Positions 33,894 through 43,099 are shown, counted from the stretch's first letter. The stretch: 64,000 nucleotides of DNA from Hyphomonas sp. (GCF_022844445.1 NZ_JALHLS010000016.1:22058-86057); one strand, 5' to 3'. Notes: generated by a model from the letters alone, not told the origin. Numbers and translations are program-made.

Positions 33894-36641
33894 TCAGAAA
33901 GACTTGCGGATGTCGAACGCGATGAACCGGCCGAGCGGCGAGGCGTTTGCCGGATCATAACCCGTGATCCCGGGCCCCGTCTGGGGCGGCGTCGCCGGCG
34001 GCGCGCGGTCGAAGAGGTTCTGGGCTGACAGGCCGATGACCGTATCGCTGAGCCATCCGGCGCCCGGCCCGAACCGGTAGGACAGCGCAAGGTCGAGCGT
34101 TGTCCAGGACCCGATCGGACGCGCCGCTTGGGTACTGTCGGTGGCATAGCTGTCGACATAGTTGGCAAACAGCGTGCCACTGAACGCGCCGCGGGCGAGC
34201 CCGAGCTGCCCGCGCAGGTGCAGGTCGACGGGATTGAACAGCGTGTTGAGGGTATCGACCGTCGGCGTCGTGTCAGAGGCCCGGCGGCTGAAGTCCAGGA
34301 TGTAACTGGCATTGAGCCTGGCTGTCAGCTGCCCGACATCGGCATCCATCTCATAGGCCGCCTCGACATCCAGACCGCGCGTCTCGGTCGAGGCAAGGTT
34401 GCGCGTCAGCGAGACATTGTTGATGAAGCCGATATTCTGGATCGCCGTGGCGCCGCCGGCAAACGTCACGGGCCGGTTGAGCGAAGCCAGAACCGCATTG
34501 ATTTGATCCGCATCCGGAAAGAAGATCACTGTGCCTTCCGGGAAGAGGCCTGGATTGGCAAAGGCGAAGCCCGGCGCAAAGTTCGCATTGAGATTGCCCG
34601 GGACCGGCGTGACACCGAGCCGGTCCTCGAAACGGATATCGTAATAGTTCCCGCTGAACTTCAGATCATGACGACCGGCAACATGGTCCAGATCGAACCC
34701 GGCCGTGAACGTGCGGGAGGTCTCCGGTCCGAGATTGGCCGCGGTGCCTGCCGTGATCAGGTAGTTGACGCCCGCCAGTGACGGGGCCGGCAGCGGAATG
34801 TTGAGGAGTCCGCGGATGAAATCATACGGAAGCACACCGACGCCCCGGTCCAGCGCGCCGGACTGGCCGAGCTTTGGCGGCGCAAAGGATGTACTGTAGG
34901 AGGACCGGATCTTCAGGTTCTCGACCGGCGCCCAGAGGATCCCGGCTTTCGGATTGGTCGTGGTCCCGAAATCGGAATAGTCGTCATACCGGCCCGACAG
35001 GTTCACTTCGAGACGGCGGATCCCGGGCACGGCATTGTGTTCGGAAATGACCGGGACATGGATCTCGCCGAAGAGGGCCGCAACGTCTCGCTCGCCGTCC
35101 CGCAGGACCGGCATACCGACCTGGCGGGACTCTAAGGTCTCATTGCGGAACTGGCCCCCGACCGCGGCCCGGACAGACCCCGCCGGCAGGTCGAACAGAT
35201 CACCATTGGCGACCAGCCCGGCCGACCAGAGCGCGGAGTCCGTCAGGACCCGGACGGGTACGCCTAGCGCCGGCCGGACAACCTGCTGGAACTGGTCACT
35301 GCTGATTTCGCTATAGCCGCCTTCAAAGGCCAGACCCCAGCGATCACTGAGCACGTAGTCCGCCACGAGGCTGGCCGCGAGACTTTCCGATCCGATCTCG
35401 TTGTCAGCCACTGTTGTCGTGTTGGCGATCCCCACCGTGGAATTTCTCACGTCGCGGTCGGCATAAAGCGCAGTGGCAGACAGCTTCAGCCGGCTGCCGA
35501 ACTGCTGGCTGCCGGACACGATGAGGCTGCTGCGCGTCTGCTCGGGCAGCAGGTTGATCGCGTCGGCAACCGTGATCGCGCCGCCGTTCACAAGGGTCGG
35601 CGCAGCAATACCCGGGCGGTCAGACAGTCCCAGACTGTCGCGGTCCTGGTATTCATAGGTCGCCATCAGGTTGCCGCCGGACCAGGCGCCGCCGAGCGTC
35701 TGGCTAAGCCGTGTTTCGGCATGATCGCCCTCGGTCACGGATCCGTAGCGCAAGGAAGTTTCCGCGCCTTCGAAATCTTCCCGCAGGATGAGGTTGACGA
35801 CTCCGGCGACCGCATCACCGCCATAGATCGAGGAGGCGCCGTCGGTCAGGACTTCGATCCGGTCGATGGCGGTTGCGGGGATCATCGACAGATCCACGAA
35901 GTCCCCGATGGTCGAGGTGGGGGCAAGACGCCCGCCGTTCACCAGGGTCAGCGTCGCGCCGGTACCGAGCCCGCGCAGGTTGGCACCCGTCGCATAGGTA
36001 TTGTTGCGCTGCGAGTTGCCGTCATCGGGCAGGCCACGGGTGGTGAACTCTGTCGATCCGCCGCCGAAATTCTGCGGCAAGGTGCGCAGGAACTGTTCGG
36101 TCGTGGTCACGCCTGAACCGAGGATGTCATCGCGCGTGAACACCTGCAGCGGCGAACTTTCCGGCGCGATCCCGCGCAGGCGTGTGCCGGTCACGGTGAC
36201 CCGGTCAATCCGCAGGTCCGCCTCCTCGTGCCTGCGCACTTCATCTCCGTCGGAGGGCCGGTGCGGCACGGTCCGGGATACCTCATCCGGTTCGGGCGCG
36301 CTTGCCGGTGCCTCGATCCGCAACACGCCGCCTCTTCCCTGCGTAACCTTCAGGCCGCTTCCCGCCAGCGCGGCGCGAACGGCCGCCCCGCCCGCATACC
36401 GGCCTGCCAGAGCCGGCGCCATACGGCCGGCGACGAGGTCTTCAGAGAAAATGATGGGTGTTCCCGTCCGCAGGCTGATGGTCCGGAGCGTGTCGCCCAG
36501 CGGTCCGGCGTCAATCTGCACGTCCGCCGTGTCGGCGTCCCTGGCCGGCTCCGCTGACGCAGCCTGCAGGCCGGCGCAGATGACCGCCGCAATCACGGCC
36601 GCGCTCACCCGTCGGTACTTCTGATAATCCGTGAACCCCAT
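33894..36641 (-). CDS. TonB-dependent receptor with STN domain (lasso uptake)
   Basis: A 915-residue outer-membrane receptor. It has a signal peptide (about 1-30, ending ASAE) and an STN secretin/TonB N-terminal domain (about 40-110, GPLGDTLRTISLRTGTPIIF). The plug carries a TonB box-like DRVTVTGTRL and IEVLTDGASSIYGGDAVAGVVN. A 22-strand barrel ends in a C-terminal phenylalanine. STN domains signal to FecR-type anti-sigma factors, but none is encoded next to it. GGAGG lies five bases before the ATG. With the isopeptidase it forms the import-and-degradation operon facing the lasso biosynthesis genes. Confidence 0.9.
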   Translation of the reverse strand: MGFTDYQKYRRVSAAVIAAVICAGLQAASAEPARDADTADVQIDAGPLGDTLRTISLRTGTPIIFSEDLVAGRMAPALAGRYAGGAAVRAALAGSGLKVTQGRGGVLRIEAPASAPEPDEVSRTVPHRPSDGDEVRRHEEADLRIDRVTVTGTRLRGIAPESSPLQVFTRDDILGSGVTTTEQFLRTLPQNFGGGSTEFTTRGLPDDGNSQRNNTYATGANLRGLGTGATLTLVNGGRLAPTSTIGDFVDLSMIPATAIDRIEVLTDGASSIYGGDAVAGVVNLILREDFEGAETSLRYGSVTEGDHAETRLSQTLGGAWSGGNLMATYEYQDRDSLGLSDRPGIAAPTLVNGGAITVADAINLLPEQTRSSLIVSGSQQFGSRLKLSATALYADRDVRNSTVGIANTTTVADNEIGSESLAASLVADYVLSDRWGLAFEGGYSEISSDQFQQVVRPALGVPVRVLTDSALWSAGLVANGDLFDLPAGSVRAAVGGQFRNETLESRQVGMPVLRDGERDVAALFGEIHVPVISEHNAVPGIRRLEVNLSGRYDDYSDFGTTTNPKAGILWAPVENLKIRSSYSTSFAPPKLGQSGALDRGVGVLPYDFIRGLLNIPLPAPSLAGVNYLITAGTAANLGPETSRTFTAGFDLDHVAGRHDLKFSGNYYDIRFEDRLGVTPVPGNLNANFAPGFAFANPGLFPEGTVIFFPDADQINAVLASLNRPVTFAGGATAIQNIGFINNVSLTRNLASTETRGLDVEAAYEMDADVGQLTARLNASYILDFSRRASDTTPTVDTLNTLFNPVDLHLRGQLGLARGAFSGTLFANYVDSYATDSTQAARPIGSWTTLDLALSYRFGPGAGWLSDTVIGLSAQNLFDRAPPATPPQTGPGITGYDPANASPLGRFIAFDIRKSF

Positions 36642-36705
36642 ATTGCCCTCCGCATGTGCCCTGCGCCATCAGCAGCGCAGGTTTCGGGGAGAACAACGGA
36701 CGAGG

Positions 36706-36721
36706 GTCGCAATTCGTAACC
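36706..36721 (+). promoter_or_regulatory. Heptad repeat upstream of the receptor operon (putative operator)
   Basis: TCGCAA (36707-36712) and TCGTAA (36714-36719), with flanks GTCGCAATTCGTAACC, match the element before the XRE/LicD pair at 15 of 16 positions. It lies about 65 bases upstream of the receptor start. This suggests common control of lasso synthesis and uptake. Confidence 0.5.
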
Positions 36722-37192
36722 TCTTGCAGACTTGAAAAGGAATGCAGGGCTATGGAAAAAAGTGCGTGCTGAGACCGCCTGCGCTGAGCGTCCTGCACGC
36801 CGCCCTCATTCTGAAAGACAGGACTGTTCAGGCAAATGCTTGCTAACTGGCCTCGACTACAGTGCCCCCCCCTCGAGACCGAACGCCGTGAACCGGGTGA
36901 TCGATCAGCCGCTCGGGGAAGAGATTTCCGGGGTTGCCGCCTGATCGAGACCCAACGAACCGTCTACGTTCAGCTGATTGCACAGCGGATCGACGCGGCA
37001 TACGTCGGCGCACCTGAACGGGTCGTCGCTGCAGCGATGCGAGATTGCCCGCGCCATCAGAACGAGGCTTCGAAACCGCGTTCTCTGCTGCGCGTTCTCC
37101 TGGCGAATTTGTGGCGCTGCAGCAACCCCGAGCGATACGCGTTCGCGTATAAAGTGATCCAATACGCGAACGCGTATAAAGCCTGCCGCAGC
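36722..37192. other. Gene-poor gap between receptor operon and EAL gene
   Basis: About 470 bases with no convincing gene. Several short frames exist but none has a ribosome site or recognisable product. The only clear structure is the pair of 16-base palindromes at 37135-37177, next to the 3' end of the EAL gene. The gap may be what remains of a lost regulator gene or inserted element. Confidence 0.5.
37135..37177. repeat. Two tandem 16-base palindromes (ATACGCG-NN-CGCGTAT)
   Basis: ATACGCGTTCGCGTAT (37135-37150) and ATACGCGAACGCGTAT (37162-37177) are reverse complements of each other, spaced 27 bases start to start. Each has seven-base arms, and both are followed by AAAG. Such architecture is typical of a dimeric (for example TetR-type) regulator's double operator. 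No gene starts in the expected position, so it is orphaned. Confidence 0.7.
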
Positions 37193-38707
37193 TCAGACAG
37201 CCTCGGCCATTCCGAATTCAGCATTCGGCAGAGCGAGCCGTCTTTCAATATTGCGCGCCGACATCGCGCGGCCGAAGAGGTAGCCTTGCAGGCTTGTGCA
37301 GCCGAGCGACTTCAGGAGGATCGACTGCATTTCAGTCTCGACGCCTTCGGCAACGATCTCCAGATCGCTGGCACGTGACCACTGGACGAGCGTGCTGACC
37401 AGCATGGCGACGCGCTCGCCGCTGTCCATGTCCGCGATCAGGGACCGGTCGAGCTTGATCTTGCTGAAGGGCAATCCGACCAGCGAGCGAAGATTGGAAT
37501 AGCCCGTGCCGAAATCATCGAGGGCGATGCGCACGCCGGTCCGTGTCAGCGCCAGCAGCTGTTCGCGCACCCGGTCGAGATTTTCGATGAAGACGGCCTC
37601 GGTCACCTCGACGACCAGATGGTCGAGCGGGAACCCGGTGGCGACGACCTGGGCCGAAAAGCTTTCCGCAAAGCCGGGCACCATGAGATCGCGCGGGGAT
37701 ACGTTGACACAGATGTCCCGGACCTTGCCGGACCTGACCCAGGGCAGAGCCTGCTCACAGGCGCGCCGGAGCAGCCAGCGGTCGAGCCCGACACGCATGC
37801 CCATGTCATCGACAAGCGGGAAGAATTCCCCCGGCGTGATCAGGCAGCCCTGTTCCGGCCAGCGCGCGAGAACTTCCAGCGAGATGATGCCGGGATCACG
37901 GGGATGTATGATCGGCTGGAACCAGGCCTCGATCTCGCGTCTCTGGACCGCCGCATGCAGCAGTATTTCAAGTTCCTGCCGGCGAATGACTTCTGCCGAA
38001 AGCTTCTCGTCGAACCAGCGCACGCCCGGCGATTTCTCGCTGCGGCATTTGACAAGCGCAAAGTCCGCCGCAAGGCGCAGCGCATTGGTGTTCGGCGCCG
38101 CAAGATTGGTGCCGGCAGCGGCCATGGAGACTTCGATGCGGACATCCCGCCCTTCGATATGTACTGGTGCTTCGACCAGTTCGCGGAGTCTTTCTCCGAG
38201 GCTTTCCATGCCTTCGGCCTCGCGTTCGAGCACGATGGCGAATTCGGTGCCGCTGAACCGTCCGGCGATGGCAGAATGCTCTTCGGCGACAGCCTGCAGT
38301 CGCTGGCCGACCCTCTTCAGGACCGCATCGCCGCCTCTCGGCCCGATCGCAGCATTGATGAACTGGAAATGCTGGAGGTTGACGAGAAAGAGCCAGACAT
38401 GCTGGCCGGCAGGGCGTGGCCGGATGATGCGCTCATCAAGAAGATCAAGCAACGCGCCGCGATTGGGCAGGCCTGTCAGCAGGTCGGTGCGCGCCATCAT
38501 CAGCACCCGGTCACGCTCGACCTGAAGGTCCTTGATCTGGCGTTCGAGCGCCTCGCGGGCCTGCATCAGGGAGGCATTGACGAGGTAGAGTTCGCGCGAC
38601 TTGTCCTCCAGAATACGCTCGGCTTCCTTCCGGGCCGCACGTTCGCGGGAAGCACGTTTTTCCAGAAGTTCAAGATCTGGCAGCGGGGCGGTGGGCAGAG
38701 GCGTCAT
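37193..38707 (-). CDS. c-di-GMP phosphodiesterase with degenerate GGDEF domain
   Basis: A 504-residue cytoplasmic protein. It has an N-terminal coiled coil (about 10-70), then a GGDEF domain (about 71-235) whose active site is SGTEF at 152-156 and is therefore probably inactive as a cyclase. An EAL domain follows (about 245-490) with EVLAR at 278, DDFGTGYSNL, KLDRSL and AEGVET. The metal and base residues appear intact, so phosphodiesterase activity is expected. It starts two bases after an H-NOX gene, the known arrangement in which H-NOX with bound NO controls an associated EAL enzyme. Confidence 0.92.
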   Translation of the reverse strand: MTPLPTAPLPDLELLEKRASRERAARKEAERILEDKSRELYLVNASLMQAREALERQIKDLQVERDRVLMMARTDLLTGLPNRGALLDLLDERIIRPRPAGQHVWLFLVNLQHFQFINAAIGPRGGDAVLKRVGQRLQAVAEEHSAIAGRFSGTEFAIVLEREAEGMESLGERLRELVEAPVHIEGRDVRIEVSMAAAGTNLAAPNTNALRLAADFALVKCRSEKSPGVRWFDEKLSAEVIRRQELEILLHAAVQRREIEAWFQPIIHPRDPGIISLEVLARWPEQGCLITPGEFFPLVDDMGMRVGLDRWLLRRACEQALPWVRSGKVRDICVNVSPRDLMVPGFAESFSAQVVATGFPLDHLVVEVTEAVFIENLDRVREQLLALTRTGVRIALDDFGTGYSNLRSLVGLPFSKIKLDRSLIADMDSGERVAMLVSTLVQWSRASDLEIVAEGVETEMQSILLKSLGCTSLQGYLFGRAMSARNIERRLALPNAEFGMAEAV

Positions 38708-38709
38708 GA

Positions 38710-39246
38710 TTACCGGGCAAGTGTAAAGCGTACAGAATTCAGGCCGTCATCGCTGCGTACATCGGTCGTGATATGGACCGGTTCCCCGAATATCCGGCTG
38801 CAGCCATGAAACAGGCCAAAGGCAAGATCCTCGAGCCCGCGTGAGGACACATAGTCGATCACGAGCCGGCTATCGTCGCGCGAGACGAGGTTGAAGCGGG
38901 GCAACTCGGCATCCGGGTAAAGCTTCAGGACCTCAGCGTGGATGTGTGTGTCGACCGATTCCACGAAGTCAAAAAAGGCCGGTACCTTGAAGTGTTCGGG
39001 ATAGGCCCCATGAAATGTCGAAGCGAGCCGGCCGCCAAACTCGTGGAGTATGGATTGCGGATCGCGGCCGGTAAGGCGGGCAAGCGCTGCAATCAGCTGG
39101 CCCATTTCCGCGCAGGGATAGGTCCCGACACTGGTATAGGCGCCCCCTGAGGCGAGATCACAGCTCTCGATCACCTGTTCCACGAGGGCGGGCCCGAGAG
39201 CCTCTTCCACATGTTCCAGGAACTCTGTGAATACGATACCTTTCAT
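38710..39246 (-). CDS. H-NOX heme nitric-oxide sensor
   Basis: A 178-residue HNOB-domain protein. The YxSxR porphyrin-binding motif is Y132-V-S134-S-R136. The proximal histidine is His101 or His103 in VDTHIHAEVLKLYPDAELP. Length fits a stand-alone H-NOX. The ATG at 39246 begins the conserved MKGIVFTEFLEHVEE; a longer frame to 39276 is unlikely. It binds NO, and possibly O2, through ferrous heme and signals to the downstream EAL phosphodiesterase, linking NO to biofilm control. Confidence 0.9.
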   Translation of the reverse strand: MKGIVFTEFLEHVEEALGPALVEQVIESCDLASGGAYTSVGTYPCAEMGQLIAALARLTGRDPQSILHEFGGRLASTFHGAYPEHFKVPAFFDFVESVDTHIHAEVLKLYPDAELPRFNLVSRDDSRLVIDYVSSRGLEDLAFGLFHGCSRIFGEPVHITTDVRSDDGLNSVRFTLAR

Positions 39247-39519
39247 GCCCGCTCCTCCGCTGCTGCCAGATACCAAGGGAGGGTTTCAGAAGGCCTACCG
39301 GCACCGGCGCGATTTTCAGAAACCGACAGGAATTTCCGCGACATCCGGACGCGCCGCCGTCGTCAGGGTCAGGATGTGTGCTGCAATGGCACATGCAGAT
39401 ATGACTGCTGTGCACGCCGCCGTGACGCGCAACACCAATCCGTTGACGAGGGCTGCATCGACGCACGCAGGCGATCACCGGACAGCTGCAGCCTTGATGC
39501 GAAAACCTGCCCTTGCTGC
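39247..39519. other. Region upstream of H-NOX, no gene seen
   Basis: With the adjoining terminator this makes a 350-base gap. It should contain the H-NOX/EAL promoter, but no convincing -35/-10 pair or NO-regulator box was recognised. Confidence 0.4.
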
Positions 39520-39559
39520 ACAGCAAAAAGAAAAACGCCCGGCTTCGAAAAGCCGGGCG
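39520..39559 (-). terminator. Intrinsic terminator of the TonB-receptor gene
   Basis: CGCCCGGCTT and AAGCCGGGCG (39536-39559) form a ten-base stem with a four-base loop. On the minus strand it is followed by GTTTTTCTTTTTG. It ends the leftward sulfonate-locus transcript and insulates the H-NOX gene. Confidence 0.88.
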
Positions 39560-39596
39560 CCTGTTCTCGAAAGTGTCAGGCTCAGACAGACCAGGC

Positions 39597-41930
39597 TCAG
39601 AACAGTTTTGCCCGAAGCGTGACACCGACATAGCGGTCTGCGTCGCGCGGTATGTGAAGGCGCTGTCCCGCCGAAGTGTTGAGCAGGACGTAGCTTTCGT
39701 TGAGTGCATTGCGCACATGGAAGGTCAGCCGGTAGCGGTCTTCCGCGTCGGAGACACCGAGGCTTGCGTTCAGGACGCCGTAGCTCTCCAGCGGGCCGCC
39801 TTCACCAAGGTCGGAGAACTGATCCCCCGTGTAGGCGTAGTTGGTGCTCAGATAGACCGGATAGGCCAGGATTTCCCGCTCATAGTCGAGACCGGCGTTC
39901 CAGCTCCATTCCGGTGCCAGGGGAAGACGCGTGCCATTGCGGGCATCCGGCGCGTTGGTGAGCGGGTTGGGATTGAATTCCTTCACTGTTGCATCCGCAT
40001 AGGCAACACCCGCCCGCGCCGTAAGGCCTTCGGCGAGCAGGGCGATGAAATCGGCTTCGAAGCCCTGGGTCTCCACTTCACCGGCATTGGTCAGGTTGGT
40101 AACCACCGCGCCGTTGAGCAGCACGAAGTTGTTCGCCTGGAAGCCGTCATAGGTGGCACTGAACAGGGAGGCGTTGAGCTGGACCCGGTCGGCTGCGAAC
40201 CGGGACTTGAACCCGATCTCGAAGCTGTCCGAGGTCTCCTCATCAATCGGGATCGCGTTTGTGGGCGCCGTGTGATTGAAGAAGACGTTGAAGGCCGGCC
40301 CCTTATAGCCACGGGTATATCCGCCATAGAGCATGAAACTGTCCGTGGCCTGATAAGACGCCACCAGCTTGCCGGAAAAGTTGTCGTTGGAGGAATCGCC
40401 CGAGGAGGTATTCGTTCCGTTACCGCCGCTGAGGAGCGTGCCGCCGGCCGGGCTGCCGGACACGCCGGGGCCTGTGGCGGGAAGGCCGGTCGCCGCATTG
40501 ACGCCCGGTGCGCGGGTATGGGTGTAATCAAGCTCGTCCTGCGTGAACCGAAGGCCGGCCGACAGGGTCAGCTTTTCGGTCAGGTCATAGTCAGCCTGTC
40601 CGAACAGGGCGAGGTTATCGGCCGTGACATCGCTGCGTGACGTTGCCGTCGGGAAGAGCGTATTGACCGTGTCGGCGAGATTGCAGGGCGTGCGCCCGGT
40701 GGCCGGATCAACCGGCAAGGTCGACGCCGCGCAGCTGATGACTTCCCGCGTGAAGTCCTGCGCGTTTTCGGAGTTCCAGACAAAGGCGCCAATCTGGTAA
40801 CGGAAGGCCTGATCCTGCGGCGATGCAAGCCGGGCCTCGAGCGAGTACTGATCTGTCTCGACAACGCCCAGGTCATGAAGCTGAGGCGTTCCGACAACCG
40901 CGCGCGGCAGGAAATCGCCTTCCCGGATCTCGGTATTCTTCCAGTTCCTCCAGCCGCCGATCAGGCTGAAGGTATGGCCGCCGAGGACGTCCCATTCCCC
41001 GCTGGCGGTAAGGCTGAGCTGCTCGTCCAGGCTTTCGGTGACGAGGTTATGGTTGACGACGCGCGTATCCTCGCCGTCGAGCAGGAACCCGAGTTCGGGG
41101 TCGAGCACGCCGCGCGACACACCCGTGACCTCAGCGCAGCAATCATCATCCGCCTCGAAATAGTCCGCAATCAGACGATAGCGTCCACCGCCTGCGTCAT
41201 AGTCGAGGATGCCGCGCAGGCCCTGATGCTGGAACCCGTTGATCATATCGTCGTCGAACTTGTTGCGGATATTGCCGTCGAATTCGCTATAGAAGCCGGT
41301 CAGGCGGCCGGACAGGCTGCCATCGGCCGAGAGCGGACCTGCAACGGTGCCGCGCAGCCGGTATTCGTCGCCTTCAAAATAAGCGGCCGAAAGTTCTCCT
41401 TCCGGCGTGGCGGATCCGCCTTTCGACACGATGTTGATCAGGCCTGCCGAGGCATTCTTACCGAAGAGGGTGCCTTGCGGGCCGCGCAGGACCTCGATGC
41501 GGTCAACGTCCACAAGATCGATGAAAGACTGGCCGGACCGGCTGAGCACGATCCCGTCAACCACGGTGGAGACGCTCGGCTCGGCCGCGACCGAGAAACT
41601 GATGGTGCCGACACCGCGCATGACCAGAGCGCTGTTGGCGTTCGTCGTCCCCTTGCGGAACGTCACCGAGGGCACAAGGTCGCCGATATTCTCCAGGCTG
41701 CTCGTGCCGCTGGATTCGAGCAAGTCACCCGATACCGAGGTGACTGCGATTGGAACACTCTGGAGGTCCTCTTCGACCTTTTGCGCCGTCACCGTCACCG
41801 AACCGAGCACCAGGCCGGCTTCGGTTTCTGCTTCCTGCGCGGCGGCCGGCAGAGCAAAAGCGAGTGTGAAAATCGAAGTGGTCGCGGCGAGCACGCCAGC
41901 GAATACCGCAGGTTTGCGGGCATCAGACAT
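39597..41930 (-). CDS. TonB-dependent receptor of the sulfonate locus
   Basis: A 777-residue outer-membrane receptor. Signal peptide about 1-32 (LPAAAAQEA). A TonB-box-like VTVTAQK is followed by the plug (SVPIAVTSVSGDLLESSG, IEVLRGPQGTLFGKNASAGLINIVSK) and a barrel ending LRAKLF. No STN domain. GGGAGG precedes the ATG at 41930. It belongs to the large family common in oligotrophic Alphaproteobacteria that import glycosides, aromatics or other nutrients. The context suggests a sulfonated sugar or its glycoside as cargo (inference). Confidence 0.9.
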   Translation of the reverse strand: MSDARKPAVFAGVLAATTSIFTLAFALPAAAQEAETEAGLVLGSVTVTAQKVEEDLQSVPIAVTSVSGDLLESSGTSSLENIGDLVPSVTFRKGTTNANSALVMRGVGTISFSVAAEPSVSTVVDGIVLSRSGQSFIDLVDVDRIEVLRGPQGTLFGKNASAGLINIVSKGGSATPEGELSAAYFEGDEYRLRGTVAGPLSADGSLSGRLTGFYSEFDGNIRNKFDDDMINGFQHQGLRGILDYDAGGGRYRLIADYFEADDDCCAEVTGVSRGVLDPELGFLLDGEDTRVVNHNLVTESLDEQLSLTASGEWDVLGGHTFSLIGGWRNWKNTEIREGDFLPRAVVGTPQLHDLGVVETDQYSLEARLASPQDQAFRYQIGAFVWNSENAQDFTREVISCAASTLPVDPATGRTPCNLADTVNTLFPTATSRSDVTADNLALFGQADYDLTEKLTLSAGLRFTQDELDYTHTRAPGVNAATGLPATGPGVSGSPAGGTLLSGGNGTNTSSGDSSNDNFSGKLVASYQATDSFMLYGGYTRGYKGPAFNVFFNHTAPTNAIPIDEETSDSFEIGFKSRFAADRVQLNASLFSATYDGFQANNFVLLNGAVVTNLTNAGEVETQGFEADFIALLAEGLTARAGVAYADATVKEFNPNPLTNAPDARNGTRLPLAPEWSWNAGLDYEREILAYPVYLSTNYAYTGDQFSDLGEGGPLESYGVLNASLGVSDAEDRYRLTFHVRNALNESYVLLNTSAGQRLHIPRDADRYVGVTLRAKLF

Positions 41931-42018
41931 TTGTTTTTCCTCCCAGGCGGGCTTTCTGACTTGCCCGTTATTGCCCCCTAGGCTGGCAGAAGTTTGCGGA
42001 CGCGTCCACATACTATAT

Positions 42019-42035
42019 GAATTGTGTATCAATTC
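42019..42035. promoter_or_regulatory. GAATTG-N5-CAATTC inverted repeat, possible GntR operator
   Basis: Six-base perfect arms, about 90 bases upstream of the TonB-receptor start in an AT-rich island. A related GAATTGAT sequence lies upstream of the GntR gene. A shared regulator is possible but the match is short. Confidence 0.4.
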
Positions 42036-42070
42036 TGATCGCCCCCGGCTGACGCCGGCACCGGGCGGGT

Positions 42071-43099
42071 TTATCCGATCAGGGTGAGGCCCAGAAAGAC
42101 GAACCCGGCCAGGAAAAGGGTCTCGGCGATGACCAGCGCGACCGCGACCGGGCCGAGCATCGTCATCGACTTCAGCGAACTCTTGAGGCCCACCGCCGCG
42201 ATCGCCGCCAGCAAGGCCCAGCGCGACACCTGGATCGCCGCTTCCTTGACCGGCGGCGCCAGCAAGCCCGCCGAATTGACGGCCGCCAGGATCAGGAAGC
42301 CTGCCACGAAAAGCGGCAGCAAGGGCGTTGTGACCCTGCCGCCGCCCTCCGGGCCAGCCCGGCGCGCCTGGAACATCAGCGCGAGCACGATCACCACCGG
42401 CGCAAGCAGCGCCACCCGGGTCAGCTTGACCAGCGTGGCGGTCTTGCCGGCTTCGTCCGAAATCGAGAATCCGGCGCCGACGACCTGGGCCACATCGTGG
42501 ATCGTGGCGCCGAGAAAGGCGCCGGCTGTACTGTCCGGGAACCCGGCCATCGACAGGGCGATTGGGTAGAAGATCATCGCCACCGTCGACAGGAGCGTGA
42601 CGGCCAGGACGGTAAAGGTAAGCTCTTCATCCGAGCGCTCGGACTGAGGCAGCACGCAGTGTATCGCAAGGGCCGCCGATGCCCCGCAGATGGCGGTTGC
42701 CCCGGCGGTCAGGACCGCAAAGGCGGCGCGGATCTTCAGGATCCGGCCGGCGAGAAAGCCAAACAGGATGGTCGCCACGGTTGCGGCGCCGACAAGCAGG
42801 AACATTTCCCAGCCAAGGCCAGTGACAAGTTCCAGGCTGATGCGCGCGCCCAGCAGGAACACACCGAACTTCAGAACGTCGCGGGCCGTGAACGCGATCC
42901 CCGCCGATGCGGCCGAGCCAGGCTCACTGAGAAAGTTCAGCGCCATCCCGAACAGGAGCGCCATCAGCATCGCCGGCGCACCATAATGCTCCGACACGAA
43001 CTGGGCCGCCATCGCGACGAGGACAGCGACAAGGCAACCCGGCAGCAATTCGCCGGCACGGGCGCCCAGGCGGCTAAAGACAGCGGATGCGTCAGCCAA
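42071..43099 (-). CDS. YeiH-family putative sulfate/sulfite exporter
   Basis: About 342 residues and some ten membrane helices. Family stretches are GAPAMLMALLFGMALNFLSE, LKFGVFLLGARISLE, TAGATAICGASAALAI and GATIHDVAQVVGAGFSIS. The UPF0324/YeiH family recurs in operons for sulfonate degradation, where it is thought to export sulfite or sulfate. The start is uncertain: TTG at 43099 gives an eight-base overlap with the Gfo/Idh stop, while ATG at 43165 gives a 74-base overlap and atypical N-terminal residues. Export of released sulfite is consistent with the neighbouring monooxygenase. Confidence 0.85.
   Translation of the reverse strand: MADASAVFSRLGARAGELLPGCLVAVLVAMAAQFVSEHYGAPAMLMALLFGMALNFLSEPGSAASAGIAFTARDVLKFGVFLLGARISLELVTGLGWEMFLLVGAATVATILFGFLAGRILKIRAAFAVLTAGATAICGASAALAIHCVLPQSERSDEELTFTVLAVTLLSTVAMIFYPIALSMAGFPDSTAGAFLGATIHDVAQVVGAGFSISDEAGKTATLVKLTRVALLAPVVIVLALMFQARRAGPEGGGRVTTPLLPLFVAGFLILAAVNSAGLLAPPVKEAAIQVSRWALLAAIAAVGLKSSLKSMTMLGPVAVALVIAETLFLAGFVFLGLTLIG

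Noticed and set aside
40875..41981. Long plus-strand frame opposite the TonB receptor
   Set aside because: Antisense shadow of a clear receptor gene. No start signal or homology.
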